Both the position numbers and the translations under genes were made by a program. Shown piece after piece: positions 18,283 to 26,836 of a stretch of 64,000 nucleotides of DNA (the first letter of the stretch is position 1; each line of letters begins with the position of its first letter). Origin of the DNA: Nostoc sp. UHCC 0926 (GTDB lineage Bacteria; Cyanobacteriota; Cyanobacteriia; Cyanobacteriales; Nostocaceae); the NCBI RefSeq assembly GCF_028623165.1, contig NZ_CP117768.1:2728001-2792000 (forward strand), read 5' to 3'. The notes below the pieces were generated by a model. That model saw nothing but the letters and a program-made list of their open reading frames with translations, did no database searches and had not been told where the DNA came from.

Positions 18283-19088
18283 GAATTGCTGTACTTCACG
18301 CCCTTGAAAACAGCTATATTTCCGAGTATTTGGCTTTTTTTACTGATAAGTGCCTTGCCTGTATATATAATATGTTAATATCAAGCTTATATATAGCTAA
18401 GTCGAAATAACAATTAGGGTATTTTAGTACGAACACTAAATCTTTATAATTTTTATCTAAAATCTTATCCTTTCTTAATTTATTTGCAAAAAATTTGTAT
18501 TATAAAGATTTTTCCCATTAATAAATATTTAAGCGAACTTAAACGCTTCCATATCAAAATAAATTATATTCAACCAGCTTAGTGTTGTATAAAATAATTA
18601 TAAAAATAAATTTTTACATAAAAATACTTATTCCAAAATGCAGAATCCCAGTTTTAAGTTTTATAAATCTCTTTAAGTACAAATCGTATAAAAAATATTA
18701 TTGGGTTTGCTTGACTATATCTGTAATTCTGGGAATTTTCATTACTTATCAGTATTAATAGCTAAGTAGCTTAATCTATAGATTTTTTTAAAACAAAATT
18801 CAGCTTTTAGATATACATATATTTATCAACATATCAATCTATCAAAATATATATATTGACGCCTGCGATTTTTTGATAAATCAGAGCTGATTTTTAATGA
18901 AATTTGTATAAATACTACCCATGTAGTATGTTTCCTCTTAAACAATTAGTTGCTTGACCTATTTAGTAACAGTCGTATAATACATTTAACGACACAAAAA
19001 AGTTAGTAAGTATACTCTTTTACCGTTTATATCTATTACTTTGGAGTGACGTGACTTTAATCCCAACAATCAAACTAGAACTAAAATC
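18283..19088. other. Long AT-rich leader region of the precursor array
   Basis: About 800 bases of very A/T-rich DNA with no open frame of note. Its end (19040-19088) carries the 5' block TTTGGAGTGACGTGACTTTAA...CCAACAATCAA that precedes every gene of the following array, so the array promoter and a structured 5' leader are probably here. Confidence 0.45.
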
Positions 19089-19343
19089 ATGGAAAGCAGA
19101 TTCTTTACTGCATTAAGCAGCAACGAAGAAGCCAATCTCTCTGGTGGCGGTAACGCCAATGGCGGCGCAGGCGGCAGAGGCGGCAGAGGCGGCAGAGGCG
19201 GCGATGCCACTGGTGGCGTTTTTATCGGTGGTGGCACTGTTGTTGGCAATAGTGATGGAGGAACTACAACTGGTGGAGCTGGTGCAGCTGGTGGAGTTGG
19301 TGGAGTTGGTGGAGCTGGTGGAAGTGGCATAGGACCAGGATAG
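19089..19343 (+). CDS. Glycine-rich double-glycine precursor peptide 1
   Basis: An 84-residue precursor. The leader ends LSSNEEANLSGG, which fits the double-glycine export leader (L at -12, S at -11, E at -8, L at -4, GG at -2/-1), so cleavage is expected after residue 20. The mature part is about 64 residues, very rich in Gly with Ala, Asn, Val and Thr, and contains a block of GGR tripeptides (GGRGGRGGRGG). No cysteine is present, so a lanthionine-type peptide is excluded. A PCAT exporter would be needed, and the local one is broken. The function is unknown; a secreted antimicrobial or an extracellular structural peptide is possible. This copy alone ends GIGPG. Confidence 0.8.
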   Translation: MESRFFTALSSNEEANLSGGGNANGGAGGRGGRGGRGGDATGGVFIGGGTVVGNSDGGTTTGGAGAAGGVGGVGGAGGSGIGPG

Positions 19344-19676
19344 AAAATTCATCGCCATAGGCAAACATCTGAGGTTTAGTAGAAGGGAAACAATAAACGT
19401 CAACAGACGATTAACCGCGTCCTTAGAGAAATAAAGCGTCGCCTTTGAAATAATTTCCCCTGTTGCCTCAGGTGAAGTTACTTTTACACCTGACTCAATT
19501 GCTAATCGACTTAATCGTAACTAGCAATTAGTTATTTCTTTGTGGCGTTAATTGTAACATAGTTGATTGTTCCCTACTTACTTTTGCTAAAGTTACTAAA
19601 TATACTCTTGACGTTGATATTTAGTAATTTGGAGTGACGTGACTTTAATCCCAACAATCAAGCGAGAACTAAAATT

Positions 19677-19925
19677 ATGCAAAGCATATTGTTTACTGCA
19701 TTAAGCAGCAACGAAGAAGCCAATCTCTCTGGTGGTGGTAACGCCAATGGCGGCGCAGGCGGCAGAGGCGGCAGAGGCGGCAGAGGCGGCGATGCCACTG
19801 GTGGCGTTTTTATCGGTAGTGGCACTGTTGCTGGCGATACTGCTGGAGGAACTACAAATGGTGGAGTTGGTGCAGCTGGTGGAGCTGGTGGAGTTGGTGC
19901 AGCTGGTGGACAGGGCATAGGATAG
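19677..19925 (+). CDS. Glycine-rich double-glycine precursor peptide 2
   Basis: 82 residues, with the same leader end LSSNEEANLSGG as copy 1 (N-terminus MQSILFTA) and the same GGRGGRGGRGGD block. The variable middle reads FIGSGTVAGDTAGGTTNGG, and the end is GGQGIG. It is the only copy with Asp in the variable middle and Gln near the end. Leader and GGR block are conserved while the middle varies between copies, as expected if export is under selection and the secreted part diversifies. Confidence 0.8.
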   Translation: MQSILFTALSSNEEANLSGGGNANGGAGGRGGRGGRGGDATGGVFIGSGTVAGDTAGGTTNGGVGAAGGAGGVGAAGGQGIG

Positions 19926-20258
19926 AAAATTCATCGCCATAGGCAAACATCTGAGGTTTAGTAGAAGGAAAACAATAAACGTCAACAGACGATTAACCGC
20001 GCCCTTAGAGAAATAAAGCGTCGCATTTGAAATAATTTCCCCTGTTGCCTCAGGTGAAGTTACTTTTACACCTGACTCAATTGCTAATCGACTTAATCGT
20101 AACCAGCAATTAGCTATTTCTTTGTGGCGTTAATTGTAACATAGTTCATTGTTCCCTACTTACTTTTGCTAAAGTTACTAAATATACTCTTGACGTTGAT
20201 ATTTAGTAATTTGGAGTGACGTGACTTTAATTCCAACAATCAAGCGAGAACTAAAATT

Positions 20259-20510
20259 ATGCAAAGCATATTGTTTACTGCATTAAGCAGCAACGAAGAA
20301 GCCAATCTCTCTGGTGGTGGTAACGCCAATGGCGGCGCAGGCGGCAGAGGCGGCAGAGGCGGCAGAGGCGGCGATGCCATTGGTGGCGTTGTTCTCAATG
20401 GTAATGCTACTGTTGTTGGCACTACTACTGGAGGAGGTACAACTGGTGGAGCTGGTGCAGTTGGTGGAGTTGGTGCAGCTGGTGGAGTTGGTGGAAGTGG
20501 CATAGGATAG
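20259..20510 (+). CDS. Glycine-rich double-glycine precursor peptide 3
   Basis: 83 residues, leader MQSILFTALSSNEEANLSGG, followed by the GGR block and a variable segment VVLNGNATVVGTTTGGGTTGG, ending GGVGGSGIG. It differs from copy 5 by a single residue (Thr versus Asn after VVG), so these two arose by very recent duplication. Confidence 0.8.
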   Translation: MQSILFTALSSNEEANLSGGGNANGGAGGRGGRGGRGGDAIGGVVLNGNATVVGTTTGGGTTGGAGAVGGVGAAGGVGGSGIG

Positions 20511-20949
20511 AAAATTCATCGCCATAGGCAAAACTATGAGGTTTAGTAGAAGGGAAACAATAAACGTCAAAGAGACGATTAACCGCGCCTTTTAAGACAC
20601 GATTAACCGTGCTTTAGATAAATAAAGCGTCGCGTTTGAAATAATTTACCCTGTTGCCACAGGTGAAATTACTTTTGCACGTGCCTCAATTGCTAATTGA
20701 CCTACCAGCCATTAGCTAGTTCTTGAACGCACTAATTTTACATAGTTTTTTGTTACCCATCTACTTTTCTTAACGAAACTTAACATTGAGGTTGCCCACC
20801 AGCAACCGTCGATAAGTTTCAGCAGCGCTTTTCCCTAAACATACTCTTCACCTTTGAGTAGTCTAGTAGGGAAACACTTTTTTCAGTTGAGATTTATGAC
20901 TTTGAAGTGACGTGACTTTAATCCCAACAATCAAGCGAGAACTAAAATC

Positions 20950-21201
20950 ATGGCAAGCACATTGTTTACTACATTAACCGCGAACGAAGAAGCCAGTTTG
21001 TCTGGTGGTGGTAACGCCAATGGCGGCAGAGGCGGCAGAGGCGGCAGAGGCGGCAGAGGCGGCGATGCCTTTGGTGGCGTTACTATCAATGGTGGCGCTG
21101 TTGTTGTTGGCAATACTAATGGAGGAACTACAACTGGTGGAAATGGTGGAGCTGGTGGAGCTGGTGGAGCTGGTGGAGCTGGTGGAAATGGCATAGGATA
21201 G
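20950..21201 (+). CDS. Glycine-rich double-glycine precursor peptide 4
   Basis: 83 residues and the most diverged member: leader MASTLFTTLTANEEASLSGG, core with four consecutive GGR units, then VTINGGAVVVGNTNGG and a run of GGA units ending GGNGIG. The divergent leader keeps every double-glycine landmark (L-12, E-8, L-4, GG), which argues for selection on leader processing. Confidence 0.8.
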   Translation: MASTLFTTLTANEEASLSGGGNANGGRGGRGGRGGRGGDAFGGVTINGGAVVVGNTNGGTTTGGNGGAGGAGGAGGAGGNGIG

Positions 21202-21529
21202 AAAATTCATCGCCACAGGCAAACATATTTAGTAGAAGGGAAACAATAAACGTCAACAGACGATTAACCGCGCCCTTAGAGAAATAAAGGGTCGCATTTG
21301 AAATAATTTCCCCTGTTGCCTCAGGTGAAGTTACTTTTACACCTGACTCAATTGCTAATCGACTTAATCGTAACTAGCAATTAGTTATTTCTTTGTGGCG
21401 TTAATTGTAACATAGTTGATTGTTCCCTACTTACTTTTGCTAAAGTTACTAAATATACTCTTGACGTTGATATTTAGTAATTTGGAGTGACGTGACTTTA
21501 ATCCCAACAATCAAGCGAGAACTAAAATT

Positions 21530-21781
21530 ATGCAAAGCATATTGTTTACTGCATTAAGCAGCAACGAAGAAGCCAATCTCTCTGGTGGTGGTAACGCCAA
21601 TGGCGGCGCAGGCGGCAGAGGCGGCAGAGGCGGCAGAGGCGGCGATGCCATTGGTGGCGTTGTTCTCAATGGTAATGCTACTGTTGTTGGCAATACTACT
21701 GGAGGAGGTACAACTGGTGGAGCTGGTGCAGTTGGTGGAGTTGGTGCAGCTGGTGGAGTTGGTGGAAGTGGCATAGGATAG
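21530..21781 (+). CDS. Glycine-rich double-glycine precursor peptide 5
   Basis: 83 residues, identical to copy 3 except Asn for Thr after VVG. It is the last intact glycine-rich member; its 3' flank is also that of copy 3. The protein-coding frame is the one with the leader. The other plus-strand frame and the minus-strand frames, which give Ala/Glu-rich, Pro-rich and Ser-rich translations, are shadows of the GGC/GGA repeats. Confidence 0.8.
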   Translation: MQSILFTALSSNEEANLSGGGNANGGAGGRGGRGGRGGDAIGGVVLNGNATVVGNTTGGGTTGGAGAVGGVGAAGGVGGSGIG

Positions 21782-22196
21782 AAAATTTATCGCCATAGGC
21801 AAAACTATGAGGTTTAGTAGAAGGGAAACAATAAACGTCAAAGAGACGATTAACCGCGCCTTTTAAGACACGATTAACCGTGCTTTAGATAAATAAAGCG
21901 TCGCGTTTGAAATAATTTACCCTGTTGCCACAGGTGAAATTACTTTTGCACGTGCCTCAATTGCTAATTGACCTACCAGCCATTAGCTAGTTCTTGAACG
22001 CACTAATTTTACATAGTTTTTTGTTACCCATCTACTTTTCTTAACGAAACTTAACATTGAGGTTGCCCACCAGCAACCGTCGATAAGTTTCAGCAGCGCT
22101 TTTCCCTAAACATACTCTTCACCTTTGAGTAGTCTAGTAGGGAAACAAGCGCTGCTACTTCTTAAATCGACCATATTCATCACAATCTAATAACTT

Positions 22197-22277
22197 ATGG
22201 ATAACGAAACTCTTTTTACCTTACTTACTCCAAACGAATAAGCAAGTCTGTCTATTAATTTGGAGCAAGTAAGGTAA
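22197..22277 (+). pseudogene. Relic of a double-glycine leader gene
   Basis: ATG 22197 starts MDNETLFTLLTPNE, then TAA, then in the same frame ASLSINLEQVR and a stop. Compared with LTANEEASLSGG of copy 4, the second Glu codon became TAA and the GG pair is lost. It lies just after the array and before the collagen-like gene. Confidence 0.6.
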
Positions 22278-22413
22278 ACATACCAAAATTCCCGATATTT
22301 TCTCTGTTGAGATATGGAATATAACTATTTTGGTACGCCCTTGCTCTCGTTATCTTAAGTGAAAACAGCTTTGTCAAAAGTTCAAAACTGATAATTGGCA
22401 ACTTAGGTTAACT

Positions 22414-22725
22414 ATGGAAAGCACTCAAATATCCCCAATGTTTATCTCACTAAGTGAAACCGAAGAAGCAAACTTGTCTGGTGGTGAGAGTACGGTTAAT
22501 ACTACAATTATAACGAACGGAGCATCTGGACAAAACGGAGCACCTGGAAAAAACGGAGTATCTGGACAAAACGGAGTATCTGGACAAAACGGAGCACCTG
22601 GAAAAAACGGAGTATCTGGACAAAACGGAGTATATAGACGAAATGTACAGATATCCAAACGAATTACAACTATAAAAGAACGTTTAGAAAGGCTATTGTC
22701 CCGACTAGAAAGTATACGGGAATGA
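22414..22725 (+). CDS. Collagen-like double-glycine precursor
   Basis: A 103-residue protein. The leader ends LSETEEANLSGG (residues 13-24), clearly related to the leaders of the upstream glycine-rich peptides. The core contains thirteen consecutive Gly-X-Y triplets of a repeated hexapeptide kind (GQNGAPGKNGVSGQNG), i.e. a short collagen-like helix, followed by a basic, helical tail (ISKRITTIKERLERLLSRLESIRE) that could form a coiled coil and trimerise. Collagen-like triplets behind a double-glycine leader point to a small secreted structural or adhesive peptide. The start at ATG 22414 fits the leader length. Confidence 0.75.
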   Translation: MESTQISPMFISLSETEEANLSGGESTVNTTIITNGASGQNGAPGKNGVSGQNGVSGQNGAPGKNGVSGQNGVYRRNVQISKRITTIKERLERLLSRLESIRE

Positions 22726-22825
22726 TAGTACAACTAAACTGTTGGTCAAAATTTTAACCATGCAGGGATAAGACCATGCTATTTTTTTGGGTTTTGTCAC
22801 ATGTTCTTAGATACTGGAGTGTGAA

Positions 22826-23235
22826 ATGAAATACCAAGTTGTTGCACAACATAGTAAAGAAGATAGTGGAGCTGCTTGTCTTGCTTCAATTGCCAAACAC
22901 TATCGGCGTAACTTTACACTAAATCGCATCCGGGAAGCGGTAGGCACTGGGCCAATACAGTTCAGTTAAGACTAAAAACTAAAGCTGGCGTAGGTTGGGT
23001 TGAGCAACGAAACCTAACATTATCAAAATTTTGTTGGGTTTCGCTGTTCCTCAACCCAACCTATTATTCTTTTAACCCAAGCGTATTGGGCACTAGGCAA
23101 CTAGGAACAACATTGTTAGGACTGAAACGGGGAGCCGAGGCACTTGGTTTTAATGCAGGCTCTTTGATAGCATCTAATGAAATATTAGACCGGATAAACC
23201 AAGCGCCATTACCAGCAATCTTATTTGATTTGTGA
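22826..23235 (+). pseudogene. C39 leader-peptidase domain of a PCAT exporter, broken
   Basis: ATG 22826 (GGAGT upstream) begins MKYQVVAQHSKEDSGAACLASIAKHY, the N-terminus of a peptidase C39 domain that cleaves double-glycine leaders. In active enzymes the motif is DCGAAC; here it is DSGAAC, so the catalytic Cys is Ser. The frame is then split by a 137-bp MITE (22952-23088) bringing a TAA, after which it resumes as QLGTTLLGLKRGAEALGF and EILDRINQAPLPAIL before ending at TGA 23233. The catalytic-His half, the membrane domain and the ABC ATPase are all missing. This was almost certainly the exporter of the neighbouring precursors. Confidence 0.8.
22952..23088. mobile_element. 137-bp MITE inside the C39 pseudogene
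   Basis: The element starts CCAATACAG and ends CGTATTG, contains an internal inverted repeat (GTAGGTTGGGTTGAG ... CTCAACCCAACCTA) and no coding capacity. It is flanked by a nine-base near-duplicate, GGCACTGGG (22943-22951) and GGCACTAGG (23089-23097), consistent with a 9-bp target duplication; removing the element and one copy restores the C39 reading frame. Confidence 0.7.
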
Positions 23236-23250
23236 AGATTGAAAGCTTTA

Positions 23251-23288
23251 GATCCCCGACTTCTCTAAAAAGTCGGGGATCTTGTTTT
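23251..23288 (+). terminator. Strong hairpin with T-rich tail
   Basis: GATCCCCGACTT (23251-23262) pairs perfectly with AAGTCGGGGATC (23270-23281) over a seven-base loop and is followed by TTGTTTTTC. The hairpin could terminate transcripts from the precursor cluster; a degenerate relative is present at 51145-51180, so it may also be a mobile repeat. Confidence 0.5.
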
Positions 23289-23290
23289 TC

Positions 23291-23619
23291 ATAAATAGAC
23301 CTCCTGCAAAAGTCCCTAATACCCCTCCCCAAAGCATCGGGGAGGCGAGACAAAGTGTAGCTTTGGCGGGGTGGGGTTCTTATTTTTGATTTATACAAGA
23401 GGTCTAATGATTTAAGTTTGCTATACACCAATACACTTGGGTTAAGGCTAAAATTCAATATCTACGTAGGTTGGGTTGAAGAAGGAAACCCAACATTTCT
23501 GAGGCTTTGTTGGGTTGCGCTTCCCTACGGGACGCTACGCGAACGCTTAACCCAACCTACAATTTTCTTAACTTGTTGTTCATGAATGATTTAAGTTTGC
23601 TATATACCAAGCAAGTCTC
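23291..23619. repeat. Nested intergenic repeats
   Basis: Positions 23295-23404 form an inverted-repeat element (AGACCTCCTGCAAAAG ... ATACAAGAGGTCT). Positions 23425-23570 hold another copy of the GTAGGTTGGGTTGA/CCCAACCTAC repeat. The 19-base word ATGATTTAAGTTTGCTATA occurs on both sides of it (23408 and 23586), matching the end of the TA-target MITEs at 27434 and 36947. Confidence 0.5.
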
Positions 23620-23754
23620 AAGCATTTCTTTGATAAACTCAAAGCTAAAGCTATACAAATTACCATTTGTCCTAAAGTTTTGGTAGATAAACATGGCATT
23701 GTAATTTGCATTAAAGACAATAATTTAACTCTCTTCTATTCTTTTAAAAAATAA
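23620..23754 (+). pseudogene. C-terminal gene fragment of unknown family
   Basis: A 44-codon open stretch directly after a repeat end reads KHFFDKLKAKAIQITICP, then VLVDKHGIVICIKDNN and ends FYSFKK with TAA. It has protein-like composition but no start codon or upstream part, so it is most likely the 3' end of a gene whose front was lost. I do not recognise the family. Confidence 0.35.
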
Positions 23755-24366
23755 AAATCAGAAACCTTAATTTTATATAAATAAGTAAATATACTGACAT
23801 AAGTCTGCAAACTAGCTGAAAAACCTAAGTCTTGCAACCATAAACAAAAACGCTATATGTCTTTTTTGTTTCCAAGTTATGAGTTAAGTATAACAATTTC
23901 ACCAAATCAGAGCTAATTGTCAGGAAATTGAGATATTTGTACTGAGGTATTCATAAAAACTTATTTAATAAAATCTTTTGCATATATATGCTTTTGTTAA
24001 CAAGTATTAAGAAATCCTGATTAAAGAATATTGCAATACCTTGATTTAATTGCTAATGTGTGTAAGACAACGATGCTGATGAGCGCTCGGATCTAGGAGA
24101 AGTAAAATCTATGAGCTACATGCATTCAGCCAAGTATTTTAGGCTTTGACGGTTTAAAAACGAGAAATTTCTGCCTCGTATAGACAATTATGAGGGATTG
24201 CAGATTAACCAAGAAATATCTCGTTGCTAAAGGCTTCGTTTGAATTTGATTTCAATTGCGATTGATTATTTGTCTTACTTTGTGCCGACAAGCGAGTAGC
24301 TGTTGATTGTGTGTATCGGCAATAACGAAGAGTTTGGTAAGACTTAAATTTTGGAGGATAAAACCA
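23755..24366. other. Intergenic region upstream of the SDR gene
   Basis: About 600 bases, AT-rich, without a convincing gene, hairpin or repeat. The SDR ribosome-binding site GGAGG is at 24353-24357. Confidence 0.45.
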
Positions 24367-25242
24367 ATGGATATTCAAGGTAAAGTAGCCCTAATTACAG
24401 GGGCTTCGCGTGGTATTGGACGAGCGATCGCTCTCGAACTAGCGCAACAAGGCATTAAGCGGCTGATATTGGTAGCACGCGATCGCCAAAAGTTAGTCGA
24501 GGTAGCTAAGGAAATCGAGGCGATGGGCACAGAAACTGCGATCGTGGCATTAGATTTGACGCAGACAATTGAAGTAAATATCGCTGTTGCCCAACTGTGG
24601 CGCAATTACGGACAGATTCACCTGCTGGTTAATTGTGCGGGAGTCGCATACCAAAGCTCGTTTTTGCAATCTAAACTGCCCCAAGTTCAAGAAGAACTCT
24701 CTGTGAACTTGTTAGGAATGTACAACCTTACCAGTCTGATCGCTCGACGCATGGCCAGCCAAAGGCAAGGAACAATCGTCAATGTATCGAGTCTGATGGG
24801 GAAAGTAGCAGCACCAACTATGGCGACTTACTCAGCTACCAAGTTTGCAATCTTGGGATTTACCCAAGCTTTGCGCCAGGAGCTAGCTGAATACAATATC
24901 CGAGTGATTGCATTACTGCCTTCCCTCACAGACACAGACATGGTGCGCGACTTAAAATTATTTCGCTGGGTGATCCCCATGACTACCCAGCAAGTGGCTA
25001 AAGCACTGATCACCGGAATGCAAAGGGATGCACCAGAAATTTTAGTCGGATGGCAAAGTCATTTAGCTGTATTGTGTCAACGCCTTACTCCTTGGTTGCT
25101 AGAGCTAATTTTACGAATAGCGACTCCGCCAGCCCCAAGAAGACAACAGCCTCATGAAAAACTGAGTTTTTTGGTTAAGATCCAGCGTTTTGGCGATTTG
25201 TTACTGTCCAGAAAAACTCAATGTCAGGTCAAGTCGCTATAA
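24367..25242 (+). CDS. Short-chain dehydrogenase/reductase
   Basis: ATG 24367 with GGAGG nine bases upstream is the real start (291 residues); an in-frame start at 24307 has no support. The classical SDR pattern is complete: nucleotide loop TGASRGIG (residues 11-18), NCAG in LLVNCAGVA, catalytic Ser in VNVSSLMGK and YSATK (Tyr/Lys). Arg residues after the second strand (VARDRQK) suggest NADP(H) preference. The C-terminal 70 residues are hydrophobic and basic (LAVLCQRLTPWLLELILRIATPP), as in membrane-associated SDRs of the DltE/SadH kind. A degenerate second copy lies at about 27375. The substrate is unknown. Confidence 0.9.
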   Translation: MDIQGKVALITGASRGIGRAIALELAQQGIKRLILVARDRQKLVEVAKEIEAMGTETAIVALDLTQTIEVNIAVAQLWRNYGQIHLLVNCAGVAYQSSFLQSKLPQVQEELSVNLLGMYNLTSLIARRMASQRQGTIVNVSSLMGKVAAPTMATYSATKFAILGFTQALRQELAEYNIRVIALLPSLTDTDMVRDLKLFRWVIPMTTQQVAKALITGMQRDAPEILVGWQSHLAVLCQRLTPWLLELILRIATPPAPRRQQPHEKLSFLVKIQRFGDLLLSRKTQCQVKSL

Positions 25243-25247
25243 CTTAT

Positions 25248-25433
25248 TTATCCCAGCGTTAACACCTTGGATGGTATATCTACCACCAACCGCTGATTTT
25301 TGAGCGACTGACGATTAAGTAACACTTCTGAGAGTTCCTGTCCCAGATGGACAGGAATATCAAAATCTTCTCCACCAACTCGTATTTTTCCTAAATAAAC
25401 CGCGTCCACCTTGAAAACTGTAGTTCTTTCCAT
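25248..25433 (-). pseudogene. C-terminal half of a clan AA (retropepsin-like) aspartic protease
   Basis: The 61-codon frame reads AVYLGKIRVGGEDFDIPVHLGQELSEVLLNRQSLKNQRLVV, the second half of small cyanobacterial retropepsin-like proteins (usual LLGRQWLK is here LLNRQSLK). The first half with the catalytic DTGA motif is absent: immediately upstream begins an intergenic repeat (CCCTAATCCCCCAGCCCCTT). The ATG at 25433 is probably fortuitous. Confidence 0.55.
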
Positions 25434-25594
25434 ATGAAAAGAAAAAACCCTAATCCCCCAGCCCCTTCTCCCAATATTGCCAGAAGCGGAGCCGGAAAAA
25501 AGTCCCTCTCCCAGTAGGGAGAGGGATTTAGGGTGAGGGCAAAAACTACGGTTCTCAACATAGATGAGGTTTAGACATCAAATTCAGATCATTT

Positions 25595-26836
25595 TTATTT
25601 AGAGAATAATTTATTTTCTGGAAGTCCCTTAAGTCGTTTGGCTTTACCCTTGTGCAACAAAGTAACACTCACAGTGCCAAGAAATGCTAATAAGCTGAAA
25701 GTAGAACTAGATTCAGGAACAGACTTGGGATTCTCAATTTTGAGAACTTGTCCAAGTCCAGGGCTATCGCCTCGGTTTGTCACATAAATAGCACCATCAG
25801 CACCAATAGTCAAACCAGTAGGAGACTCTAGTCCATTGCCACTAAGAATAGTTGTGCGAGTTCCATCGGTCGCTATTTTAATCACAGAACCATCTAGATT
25901 ACCTTTCCAGAGTGACTGATTAGCGTACTGCAAAGCATACAAATTACCCTCAGGATCAAAAGCTAAGTCAGTAAGTTGGGTAAAGCCATCGGTATAGACT
26001 GTTGGTTGACCATCAGAACCAACTCGGTAGATTTTTGCTTTACCTTCGGGAAAAGGAAAACCAGTTAATTGGCTAATATAATAAGCGCCATCTGGGCCTT
26101 TGGCGACATTTGTGGGTACTGCTTGGATTTCAAATGGTGATGACGATGCACCAGTGGGAAAAACTGGATTAGTTAATGTCTGCCGAGGAATTGTGGCGAT
26201 CGCCTTTAAATTACTCCCATCAGTCCCTACACTGAGTAACTCATTAGCACCAGTATCAACTGCAATAATATTATTTCCATCTAAAAGAAGAGAGAAGGGA
26301 TTGCTAATTAGATCGCCTTGGTCAGGATTATTTGCAAGTTCATAAGTAGCTAAATCAGCAACACTAGTCCAGGAATTTGTATTGAAATTAGCAGTGATGA
26401 TTTTTCCTAAGTCAGTGTTACCTAATGTGGCGCGAAATGTGGGATCAGAAGCATACCCAACTGCAATATAAGGCTTGCCACTGGCATCAAATTTTATATC
26501 ATGAGGCCCAGCAGTATCAGTACCATTTGGTAATGCTAAAGAAGGAAGTCCTGTAAGTACACGTTCTTGCGTACCATTTCCAATTTTTGTCACTGCACCA
26601 GTTGTGCCATAACATAAAGATTGGCCTTGGGCACTCGGTGAAGGAACACAAGCTCCACTTCCGCCCGTTCCTGCCTCTGTGACGTAGAGACTCCCGTCAG
26701 GGCCAAAAGTTAGACCCCGTGGATTATTAAGACCATCGGCAATTACCGAAAACGATGCCGCCTCTGCTGCTTTCATTCCCGAAAAAGCAGCAATACAAAC
26801 ACTCAAAAATGTAATCCCAAATTGCTTTAGTTTCAT
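25595..26836 (-). CDS. ScyD/ScyE-like secreted beta-propeller protein with PEP-CTERM anchor
   Basis: ATG 26836 is chosen over an in-frame TTG fifteen bases upstream. The 413-residue product has a signal peptide (KLKQFGITFLSVCIAAFSGMKAAEA), then an SMP-30/NHL-type six-bladed beta-propeller with repeated 'GLTFGPDGSLYVTEAG', 'VAKGPDGAYYISQ', 'DLAFDPEGNLYALQ' and 'GLTIGADGAIYVTN' blades. The end has VPESSSTFSLLAFLGTVSVTLLHKGKAKR, a PEP-CTERM sorting signal (Pro-Glu, helix, basic tail). This is the layout of the ScyD/ScyE family first met in scytonemin clusters, but relatives occur widely and no other scytonemin gene is here. Confidence 0.8.
   Translation of the reverse strand: MKLKQFGITFLSVCIAAFSGMKAAEAASFSVIADGLNNPRGLTFGPDGSLYVTEAGTGGSGACVPSPSAQGQSLCYGTTGAVTKIGNGTQERVLTGLPSLALPNGTDTAGPHDIKFDASGKPYIAVGYASDPTFRATLGNTDLGKIITANFNTNSWTSVADLATYELANNPDQGDLISNPFSLLLDGNNIIAVDTGANELLSVGTDGSNLKAIATIPRQTLTNPVFPTGASSSPFEIQAVPTNVAKGPDGAYYISQLTGFPFPEGKAKIYRVGSDGQPTVYTDGFTQLTDLAFDPEGNLYALQYANQSLWKGNLDGSVIKIATDGTRTTILSGNGLESPTGLTIGADGAIYVTNRGDSPGLGQVLKIENPKSVPESSSTFSLLAFLGTVSVTLLHKGKAKRLKGLPENKLFSK

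Larger units (their letters stand above)
19027..22147 (+). repeat. Tandem array of five precursor-gene units
   Basis: Five units of about 580-690 bp each contain a conserved 5' leader (TTTGGAGTGACGTGACTTTAA), one glycine-rich precursor gene, and a conserved 3' tail (GAAAATTCATCGCCATAGGCA, then AACAATAAACGTCAA, then GTTGCCTCAGGTGAAG). Gene starts are at 19089, 19677, 20259, 20950 and 21530. Units 3 and 5 are almost identical over their whole length and have a second type of tail with an extra GACACGATTAACCGTGC block, which indicates a recent duplication of a 1,271-bp two-unit block. Confidence 0.85.

Noticed and set aside
19070-21841. Long minus-strand Pro-rich and Ser-rich frames and a second plus-strand Ala/Glu-rich frame across the precursor array
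   Set aside because: They are alternate readings of GGC/GGA repeats. Only the frame with the conserved double-glycine leader has an independent conserved feature.
23174-23458. 94-codon minus-strand frame after the C39 relic
   Set aside because: It crosses a hairpin and an inverted-repeat element and has no conserved motif.
25595-26836. Scytonemin biosynthesis cluster
   Set aside because: Only one ScyD/E-like propeller is present; no scyA, scyB or scyC-like gene is in the window.
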